Shown: positions 57,328 to 64,000 of the stretch, piece after piece
Numbering within the stretch: position 1 is the stretch's first letter
How the letters are laid out: each line of letters begins with the position of its first letter
Assembly: GCA_013375355.1 (NCBI GenBank)
Contig: JABXJV010000276.1
Span: 19,467 to 83,466 of the forward strand
Direction of reading: 5' to 3'
Length of the DNA: 64,000 bases
Source of the DNA: Candidatus Helarchaeota archaeon
GTDB lineage: Archaea; Asgardarchaeota; Lokiarchaeia; Helarchaeales; JABXJV01
Translations under genes and position numbers: made by a program
The notes under the pieces: generated by a model
The model's database searches: none
Told to the model about the DNA's origin: nothing
The model's input: the letters and a program-made list of their open reading frames with translations, nothing else

Positions 57328-60300
57328 ATGATAACTTCTGAAGAAGGTTCTCTAGAAAGCAATGATTCGCATGTTTTAAACCAAAATAATATGAGTACTA
57401 ATATCAAAGATTATTTCTTAAATTTAAAGTCAGAAATTGAAAAATTATATGAGATAGCAAATAGGGCAAGGGGCAAAGGATATGACCCTTCAAATGCAGT
57501 AGAAATTCCTTGGGCGACTGATGTAGCGTCTAGAGTTGAAAAATTGATAGGACCTCAAAAAGTTGCTAGTAGAATCCGTAAATTAATTAATAATAAATTA
57601 GACCACGAAAAAATTGCATTTAAAATAGCCGAAGAAATTGCTTTAGGTGAATTTGGATTAGAAACTAGAGAACAACGGGCAGACCAAGCTATTAGGACAG
57701 CACTAGGAATATTAACTGAAGGAATAACGGCAGCTCCCATCGATGGTATTGCTAATGTGGAGATTAAACAAAATTTTGATAAAACTGAATATTTAGCTAT
57801 TTCTTTCTCTGGTCCAATTCGTTCCGCTGGAGGAACTGAAACAGCACTTACTATTTTAATTGGTGATATCGTTCGCAAAATCTTACATTTAAGCAAATAT
57901 AAACCTACAGAAAGGGAAGTCGAGCGTTACTTGGAAGAAATAAATTTATATAAAAATATTATGAGCCTTCAATTTCCTTCCAAACCAGATGAGATTAAAT
58001 ATGCTGCCACACATATTCCTATTGAAATTACAGGAGAACCAACCCAAAAAGAAGAAGTTACAGGACATAGAGACCTTCCTCGAATAAAAACTAATAGAGT
58101 AAGAGGAGGTGCTGTATTAGTTTTTAATGACGGATTATTAGGAAAAGCTCATAAGTTAAAACGAATAATTTTAAAATCAAGGATTGAAGGATGGGAATGG
58201 ATTAATAAATTAGTTTCTCATAAACCAAAAGTCAAAGAAAGAGAAATAGATGTAAAACCAAAGACAAAATTCTTAGAAGATGTTATAGCAGGAAGACCGA
58301 TATTTGCTTATCCATCTCGTAAAGGGGGATTTAGGTTACGATATGGAAGATCTAGAAATACGGGTTTAGCTGCCGTTGGATTAAATCCTGCTACCATGAT
58401 TATTGGGACAGATAGTTTTATTGCGACAGGAACACAATTTATAACTGAACGACCTGGAAAGGGATCTATTGTTATGCCTGTGGACTCAATAGAGGGACCT
58501 CTTGTAAAATTAAAAAATGGTAGTATAAAAAGAATCAATTCAATAGAGGAAGCAAATAGGTTCAAGTCAAATGTTAAAGAGATAATTTCTCAAGGAGATT
58601 GCTTAATTGCTTTTGGAGAATTTTTAGAAAATGATCATGTTATATTGCCTTCTGCAGATTGTGAAGAATGGTGGGGTGAAGAATTAAAATCTGTAACCAA
58701 AAAATTTCCTAATTTGAATTCAGTAAGTAAAATGCTGAATATCAGTTCTGAAAGATTGGAAAAATTTATTCAAAATCCTTTAAAAAACAAACCCACTCAA
58801 AAAGAAGCAATTATAATTTCTAAAAATCTAGATATTTCCTTACATCCTATTTATAATTATTCCTGGAATGATATATCAAAGGAAGAATTCATATTTTTAC
58901 GTAACTTGTTAATAGAATCAAATTCCAGAAGTAGACCCTCGTCCACTATTTTAATTCAAGATTATGACGAAAAGGCTAAAATATTGCTTGAAAAAATTGA
59001 AATACCGCATCAGATAGAAGATAATAAGATTATTTTTAGTGATAATTCATTAATTCTAGAAGAACTTTTACAATTGAATAATAAAAGTATCAATATTCAA
59101 CTCGATCTTATAGATGACGATTGTTTGAAAATTATTGAATCAATTTCAAATATCAAAGTTAAGATTAAAGCACCATATTATATTGGAGCACGAATGGGGC
59201 GTCCCGAAAAATCCAAAGAAAGAAAAATGAATCCTCCAGTTCATGGCCTTTTCCCTATTGGAAGATCGGGTGGAACTCAAAGAGACCTAATTAAAGCAGC
59301 TTTCAGCCGAAAGGAGCCATTTGTTGAAGTGGTTACAAAAAAGTGCTCAAAATGTAATGAAATAACTTATGAAAATTTATGTCCTCGCTGTAATGTACGA
59401 ACTTCAAAAGTTATGATATGTTCTAAATGCAATATAGAAATTGATGATGATATGTGTAAGTGTTGCGGAGCTCAAGCTAAGTTTTTTAGTAAAAAACATA
59501 TAAATTTAAATAAACTACTCAGTAAAAAACTTAAATTATTAAAAGTATTAGCACCAGAAAAAGTAAAATGTGTTATTGGTTTAATAAGCAGAAATAAAGT
59601 CCCCGAAATGTTAGAAAAAGGAATTTTAAGAGCTAAACATAACACATTTGTTTTTAAAGATGGTACTTGTCGACATGATGCCACTGATGCTCCTTTAACT
59701 CATTTTAAACCATTCGAAATTGGGACTAGTTTAGAGAAATTGAAAGAATTAGGATATAAGAAGGATTATAAAGGTGTTGAACTTACGAGTAAAAATCAAA
59801 TTGTCGAATTAAGAGTGCAGGATATTGTAATCTCCTATAAAAGTGCAGAATATCTTATGAAAGTATCAAAATTTATTGACGATTTGCTTGAAAAAATTTA
59901 TAATTTACCTAAATTTTATAATATTAAAGATATAAAAGGACTTTTAGGTCATATTGTAATAGGTTTAGCACCACATATTTCAGCAGGAATTGTTGGAAGA
60001 ATTATTGGATTTACAGAATCAAATGTACTTTTTGCTCACCCTTATTGGCATGCTGGAAAAAGACGCAATTGTGACAGTGATGAAGATGCAATTATTTTAG
60101 CTCTTGATGCGCTTATTAATTTCTCTATCGATTATTTACCAGCTACTCGAGGAGGAGTAATGGATGCCCCTTTAATTCTAACCCTCACAATTAACCCTGA
60201 TGAGATTGATGACGAAGTTTATAATATGGAGGTAGTAGAGAAATTACCTCTCTTGTTTTATGATTCTACTATTAATTTTCCAAGTCCTAAAGACGTTCGA

Positions 60301-60852
60301 AACATAATTGATATTGTAGATAAGAGACGTGGTTCTTCATTGCAATATGAAGGTTTTAAATTTAGCCATGATACCACAAATATTAATTTTGGACCTAAGG
60401 AAACTAAATATAAAAAATTAAAATCAATGAAGGAAAAAGTTGAAGCTCAATTAGATATAGCAAAAAAAATTCGAGCAGTTGATGTAAAAGATACTGCTAA
60501 ACGGATAATAGAAAAACATTTTTTACGTGATATTATTGGAAATTTACGTGCTTTTGCTAATCAATCCTATCGTTGTCCAAAATGTAATAAAATTTATAGG
60601 CGTATTCCGCTTTCTGGTCATTGTAATAACAAAATAAAGGATAATCCATGTAAGGGCAAATTAATTTTAACTGTAACTAAAGGAGGGATAATAAAATATT
60701 TACAAATTGCAATTGATATTGCTAAAAAATATGAATTAGATCAATATCTTAAACAAAGGTTGGAATTAGCTGAAGAATATGTAGATTCTATATTTGAAAG
60801 TAGTAAAGATAAAGGGCGGCAAACTAGTATAATGCATTTTACCAATTTATAA
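57328..60852 (+). CDS. polC: DNA polymerase D large subunit DP2
   Basis: Catalytic subunit of the archaeal replicative polymerase. 1174 residues, single frame, no intein. N-terminal EIPWATDVASRVE, SFSGPIRSAGGTETALTI, ARMGRPEKSKERKMNPP, NCDSDEDAIILALDALINFS (catalytic Asp) and three zinc sites (CSKCNEITYENLCPRC, CSKCNIEIDDDMCKCC, CPKCNKIYRRIP). The end QTSIMHF looks like a PCNA-binding box. TATA-like sequence about 30 bp before the ATG. The small subunit is not in this window. Confidence 0.97.
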   Translation: MITSEEGSLESNDSHVLNQNNMSTNIKDYFLNLKSEIEKLYEIANRARGKGYDPSNAVEIPWATDVASRVEKLIGPQKVASRIRKLINNKLDHEKIAFKIAEEIALGEFGLETREQRADQAIRTALGILTEGITAAPIDGIANVEIKQNFDKTEYLAISFSGPIRSAGGTETALTILIGDIVRKILHLSKYKPTEREVERYLEEINLYKNIMSLQFPSKPDEIKYAATHIPIEITGEPTQKEEVTGHRDLPRIKTNRVRGGAVLVFNDGLLGKAHKLKRIILKSRIEGWEWINKLVSHKPKVKEREIDVKPKTKFLEDVIAGRPIFAYPSRKGGFRLRYGRSRNTGLAAVGLNPATMIIGTDSFIATGTQFITERPGKGSIVMPVDSIEGPLVKLKNGSIKRINSIEEANRFKSNVKEIISQGDCLIAFGEFLENDHVILPSADCEEWWGEELKSVTKKFPNLNSVSKMLNISSERLEKFIQNPLKNKPTQKEAIIISKNLDISLHPIYNYSWNDISKEEFIFLRNLLIESNSRSRPSSTILIQDYDEKAKILLEKIEIPHQIEDNKIIFSDNSLILEELLQLNNKSINIQLDLIDDDCLKIIESISNIKVKIKAPYYIGARMGRPEKSKERKMNPPVHGLFPIGRSGGTQRDLIKAAFSRKEPFVEVVTKKCSKCNEITYENLCPRCNVRTSKVMICSKCNIEIDDDMCKCCGAQAKFFSKKHINLNKLLSKKLKLLKVLAPEKVKCVIGLISRNKVPEMLEKGILRAKHNTFVFKDGTCRHDATDAPLTHFKPFEIGTSLEKLKELGYKKDYKGVELTSKNQIVELRVQDIVISYKSAEYLMKVSKFIDDLLEKIYNLPKFYNIKDIKGLLGHIVIGLAPHISAGIVGRIIGFTESNVLFAHPYWHAGKRRNCDSDEDAIILALDALINFSIDYLPATRGGVMDAPLILTLTINPDEIDDEVYNMEVVEKLPLLFYDSTINFPSPKDVRNIIDIVDKRRGSSLQYEGFKFSHDTTNINFGPKETKYKKLKSMKEKVEAQLDIAKKIRAVDVKDTAKRIIEKHFLRDIIGNLRAFANQSYRCPKCNKIYRRIPLSGHCNNKIKDNPCKGKLILTVTKGGIIKYLQIAIDIAKKYELDQYLKQRLELAEEYVDSIFESSKDKGRQTSIMHFTNL

Positions 60853-60858
60853 ATAATT

Positions 60859-61698
60859 TTATTCATAAAGTGCTTTTAACAAACTATTATCGGTTATTAA
60901 TCCAATTAAGATCCCACGAGCGTCTAAAACTGGTAATTGACTTATATTATATTTTCTCATTTTGTCAGCACATTCTTTAATACTCGTGGATTCAATTGCT
61001 GTGATTAGTTTTTTTTCCATTACATCTCTAACTATTTTATCACTAGGTAATTTTAATTTATGTTGCGTTATAAGAAGTGTAGAGGAAGCATCCCAGCTAA
61101 AATCTCCTTCAGTTTCAGCAGAAATATTCGACTTTGTATTTTCAGACACTATCTCACTTGCTTTAATTAGATCTTCTTGCGATATTATTCCAGATAAATT
61201 GCCTTTACCGTTTAAAACGAGAAGCGCTTGTTTTTTGGCTAATCTCATAATATGGGGGACTATTGGAAGTGGTGTACCTTCCCAAACTGATGTAAATGTC
61301 CTTAGAATATAATTTTTAATAGATTTTTCGATATCTAACTTTGAAATACCCTTTGAAATAATATCCCCTATCGATAGCATCCCTTTTAAACTTTTATCGT
61401 TGTCTGTAACAGGTAGACGTCTAAGATCGTTATCTATCATTAATTTTATTGCATTTTTAATATCTTCTTTAGCAGAAACTGTTATTGGATCTCTTGTCAT
61501 TAATAATGCAAGCTGATCTTCTGAAGGATTTTTGATGAGATCTGCTTGTGTTACTATTCCAACTAAATTATTTTTGCCTTTTTTTAACACCGGTAATGAT
61601 TTTACAGCGTGTTTTTCAAATAATTCTAATATGTTGGCTCTAGAATTTGGAACTTCTACTGAAATTACTTCTTTTTTCATAATTTCCTCTACTTTCAT
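60859..61698 (-). CDS. Four-CBS-domain protein
   Basis: 279 residues, four CBS motifs in two Bateman pairs: KVEEIMKKEVISVEV, LLMTRDPITVSAKED, a third pair around ILRTFTSVWEGTPLPIVP, and VRDVMEKKLITAIES. CBS pairs bind adenosine nucleotides; with no partner domain the target is unknown. ATG 61698 is preferred over a longer reading. Converges with the DNA polymerase gene. Confidence 0.9.
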   Translation of the reverse strand: MKVEEIMKKEVISVEVPNSRANILELFEKHAVKSLPVLKKGKNNLVGIVTQADLIKNPSEDQLALLMTRDPITVSAKEDIKNAIKLMIDNDLRRLPVTDNDKSLKGMLSIGDIISKGISKLDIEKSIKNYILRTFTSVWEGTPLPIVPHIMRLAKKQALLVLNGKGNLSGIISQEDLIKASEIVSENTKSNISAETEGDFSWDASSTLLITQHKLKLPSDKIVRDVMEKKLITAIESTSIKECADKMRKYNISQLPVLDARGILIGLITDNSLLKALYE

Positions 61699-61883
61699 TA
61701 ATATCGTTACTCCAGACAATGTTAGGTGAAATATGAGTTAATAATTCGCATTTTCTATTTAAGACCACTTTATAAAAATTAACGTTTTAGAATTCAAATT
61801 ATCGTACAAGTAAATTAATTTTTCATTGAACTATAAAAGAATATATTGTTTAAACATAAAATTGTTAATTTAATTCTAATAAA

Positions 61884-62171
61884 TTAGTCAAATTCACACT
61901 TGCAAGGATTTTTTTTACATTTTGGGCAACAATTATTATATTTATCTGTAGCTACTTTCTCTAGATCAATCTCAAATAAATTTGCCACTGAACATAGCCA
62001 CGCCAAAACATCAGCAAATTCTTGACCAACATCAAGATTTTTTTTATTAATACTTTTAGCTAGTTCTCCAATTTCTTCAACTAACCAACAAAAAGTTTTT
62101 GAAACTCCTCTTTTTTTATCTCTTTCAAAATATATTTCCTTCATCATTTGTTGAAACTCAGATATTTTCAA
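61884..62171 (-). CDS. MazG-like nucleotide pyrophosphohydrolase with Cys tail
   Basis: 95 residues: WLVEEIGELAKSI and FADVLAWLCSVANL form the ExxE...ExxD-type metal site of all-alpha NTP pyrophosphatases. The end adds CCPKCKKNPCKCEF, a small zinc-binding tail found in some archaeal MazG proteins. A house-cleaning role in removing odd nucleotides is likely. Confidence 0.87.
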   Translation of the reverse strand: MKISEFQQMMKEIYFERDKKRGVSKTFCWLVEEIGELAKSINKKNLDVGQEFADVLAWLCSVANLFEIDLEKVATDKYNNCCPKCKKNPCKCEFD

Positions 62172-62263
62172 TTTTAAGCTTCCTCTGGTTCTTATTAACT
62201 TTTATAAAAGAAAATTAAATTATATTAATTAACATTATTAACAATTAAAAAATTTGAAATAAA

Positions 62264-62500
62264 ATGTCAAAAAAGCCAGGTAGACGCCAAAAACGGAGAT
62301 CTCGTGAAGGACCTATGCCCTTTGCAGGTGCTGGATTAATTCGATTTTTCCAAGAAGAAAGTTGGGGTGTCAAAGTTGGTCCTTATTCTGTTATGATTGT
62401 TACATTATTGTTAATAGTAGGAGTTATTGTTATGCTTGCTGTGGTTCCAACACCATCTCCACCTACTCCAGAAATCCCTGATTTACCTTGGGCGGCCTAA
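62264..62500 (+). CDS. secG: Preprotein translocase subunit Sec61 beta
   Basis: 78 residues: basic head (KKPGRRQKRRSREGP), MPFAGAGLIRFFQEE typical of archaeal/eukaryotic Sec61 beta, and one membrane helix (VMIVTLLLIVGVIVMLAVV). The short Pro-rich end PTPSPPTPEIP faces outside. Convergent with the ESCRT-III gene. Confidence 0.94.
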   Translation: MSKKPGRRQKRRSREGPMPFAGAGLIRFFQEESWGVKVGPYSVMIVTLLLIVGVIVMLAVVPTPSPPTPEIPDLPWAA

Positions 62501-62519
62501 AATCACTATATTTAGCTTT

Positions 62520-63143
62520 TTAATCTATATCTGAATCAATTGATTCTCGTAATTCTTCAAGCTGTTTTTTAACTTTAGATTTTTCAGGTGTACGGACGGT
62601 ATCAGCTGGTACATCCGGCAATTCTTCAATTTCCCCTAATAATGCCTCTGCCTCTAATTCTTCGAGAGCTGCATCCAATTCTTCTTCATCTAAATTCAAA
62701 TCTTCCTCTTCTGCGAAAATTTCTCCTGCCCTATCAATGTCAGCCATCGCTTGCTGAGATTCTACAGAAAGTTCCATTGCTGTCTGGGGATTAATCAACA
62801 CACTAGCTTGCTTTAAAGCTACAGTTGCTCCTTTCATAGCATCCGTCATTGCTTTGATATCTTCGGCTTGTTCTAATGCAAAAATTCTGTCTTCCAATTT
62901 AGCTATATAGGTATCGTAGCGCTTTTGAAGTTTTTGACTTTTTTGATACCTTGCAAGATATTGTTTAGCAAGTGCCTTGTTTGATTTTATATATTTTCTG
63001 GCTTTAATTTTATTTAAATCTGCTTGATTAGCAAATTTTCGAGATCTTAAACTCATTTGGTTCATACTTTGCCGTATTTGAGATATAATTTGATCTCTTT
63101 TTTGTACTTGTTTTTTAGGGAATAATTTCTTAAAAAATCCCAT
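62520..63143 (-). CDS. ESCRT-III protein, Snf7/CHMP4-like
   Basis: Membrane-remodelling filament protein. 207 residues: basic N-terminus MGFFKKLFPKK, a long helical hairpin (residues 15-110; KYIKSNKALAKQYLARYQKS, DTYIAKLEDRIFALEQAED), acidic linker (EEEDLNLDEEELDAALEELE) and LPDVPADTV at 175-183 like the MIM2 region LPxVPxxxLP of CHMP4/6. This fits the Vps20/32/60 half of Asgard ESCRT-III. Vps4 and the partner CHMP1-3-like protein are not in view. Confidence 0.92.
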   Translation of the reverse strand: MGFFKKLFPKKQVQKRDQIISQIRQSMNQMSLRSRKFANQADLNKIKARKYIKSNKALAKQYLARYQKSQKLQKRYDTYIAKLEDRIFALEQAEDIKAMTDAMKGATVALKQASVLINPQTAMELSVESQQAMADIDRAGEIFAEEEDLNLDEEELDAALEELEAEALLGEIEELPDVPADTVRTPEKSKVKKQLEELRESIDSDID

Positions 63144-63365
63144 GAACTTTCAAATCCTCTTAATTTAATTTCCTAGTCATGTTTTTTTTATTTTTAGTTC
63201 TCAATCCTATTATATTAAAACCGATATTTAAAAAATTGGTTGCATGCAGATTATTTCTGTAATTATTTTTCCTCGTTTTCCGCTTTCATTAAAATTTTAA
63301 ATATTAGATTACTGAATACTTAATGCTGTTTTATCATATCAATAATGATCAATCTTGGGTTTAAA

Positions 63366-64000
63366 ATGGAAAATGAAAATTTAGAAGAAATTGGGACTAT
63401 CGAGGGTAAAACCTATGCTCATACTGTAAATATTGATATTTCAAATCCAAAAATAGGAAGAAATGATTATATTCAAGCCAAGCATGAAGACATTTTCTAC
63501 TTATTACTTATTAAAGAAATTTGGAATGAAAAAAGTTACATTTATGGTGTTGCCGTAGTTGTGGGCAGCATACCCAAGACACCGTTTAAACCTAAAGAAG
63601 TTGTTTATAAAGCTACTGAAGAACTGATAAGGGAGACTTTAGGGATATTTACACCTGAAGAAAAGGGAGTATATTTTGGGAAATTACGAGGATATCCATA
63701 TGATGTTTTACTTCCTTTGGAGAAATTTGGGCGGGTTTTTATTACTGGTAAGAGTGGTTCTGGAAAATCATATACAGTGGGAGTTTTTATAGAAGAATTT
63801 TTGAAAAAAGGGATTCCTGTCATTATTTTTGATCGTCATGGAGAATATTCAAGCCTGAAAGTCCAAAATTCCGAAGGCTCTGGAGAATTTCATGTAGAAC
63901 CGAAATCCTATGCAGAACAAATAATAGAATTTACTGATTTAGATATAAACCCTGGAGGAGATGTTCCCATAGAATTTCTTATGACAAGTTCTGCTAAGGA
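63366..64000 (+). CDS. herA: HerA-type ATPase (partial, N-terminal part)
   Basis: Runs off the window. The visible 211 residues have an N-terminal HAS-barrel-like region (KPKIGRNDYIQAKHEDIFY written without the first residues), then VFITGKSGSGKSYTVGVFI (Walker A near residue 127) and PVIIFDRHGEYSS, the HerA-family Walker B region. HerA with NurA processes DNA ends for repair. Identity as HerA rather than a close relative is likely but not certain without the C-terminus. Confidence 0.8.
   Translation, partial: MENENLEEIGTIEGKTYAHTVNIDISNPKIGRNDYIQAKHEDIFYLLLIKEIWNEKSYIYGVAVVVGSIPKTPFKPKEVVYKATEELIRETLGIFTPEEKGVYFGKLRGYPYDVLLPLEKFGRVFITGKSGSGKSYTVGVFIEEFLKKGIPVIIFDRHGEYSSLKVQNSEGSGEFHVEPKSYAEQIIEFTDLDINPGGDVPIEFLMTSSAK

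Overview
This window is chromosomal DNA of an archaeon, almost certainly an Asgard archaeon (Lokiarchaeia-like is my best guess; the rank is not provable from here). The archaeal core is clear: split RNA polymerase A'/A'', PolD large subunit, thermosome, TgtA, archaeal exosome, prefoldin and L30e/L37Ae. The Asgard assignment rests on eukaryote-like genes in the same AT-rich window: a Snf7/CHMP4-like ESCRT-III protein, Elf1, Sec61 beta, an LSm protein with a C-terminal domain, a JAMM protease and an HDAC-like protein.

Layout. 0-2.4 kb: a partial amidohydrolase and the riboflavin genes ribB-ribC-ribH behind a promoter flanked by two 18-bp palindromes. 2.6-13.7 kb: accessory genes (TPR proteins, three aldo/keto reductases, a CPBP protease, an alanine-racemase-like PLP enzyme, a winged-helix/ferredoxin fusion, small membrane proteins). 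13.8-16.2 kb: cofG-cofH, with nitroreductase-cofD-cofC at 29-31.3 kb, giving most of F420 synthesis. 17-23 kb: rpoA1-rpoA2-rpl30e-nusA on the minus strand. 23.6-28.7 kb: tRNA-Glu, thermosome, LSm, tgtA and an HDAC-family gene. 33.3-38.8 kb: the proteasome/exosome superoperon (psmA, sdo1, rrp4, rrp41, rrp42, rpl37Ae, pcc1, pfdB, DUF3194). 39-49 kb: pyrH, alaS, a tRNA-Arg, Trm5, Pcm, an NSUN6-like methyltransferase. 49-51.7 kb: stalk operon L11-L1-L10-L12. 52-64 kb: a large Lys-rich protein, Elf1, PolD large subunit, CBS, MazG, Sec61 beta, ESCRT-III and the start of a HerA-type ATPase.

Main discovery. Two protein-coding genes that look broken, exosome rrp41 and the HDAC-like gene, are each interrupted by a 32-nt insertion carrying stop codons. 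Each insertion folds into a bulge-helix-bulge (BHB): 4-bp core helix, two 3-nt bulges, and an inner hairpin of 8 or 11 bp. Cutting at the standard BHB positions removes exactly 32 nt and restores the reading frame. The two tRNAs in the window carry introns of the same architecture: tRNA-Glu(CTC) at 37/38 (27 nt) and tRNA-Arg(TCT) in the T-loop at 59/60 (30 nt). The simplest reading is that the tRNA splicing machinery also processes mRNAs here, including that of a core RNA-decay subunit. These folds were worked out by hand; RT-PCR or RNA-seq would settle them.

Other points: an RNA polymerase A'' with a 21-bp-repeat-encoded Lys-rich tail and two extra zinc fingers, a probable riboflavin operator pair, a structured RNA candidate near 28.85 kb, a nitroreductase overlapping cofD that suggests an FbiB-like step, and a probable ATT start codon at 52,096.
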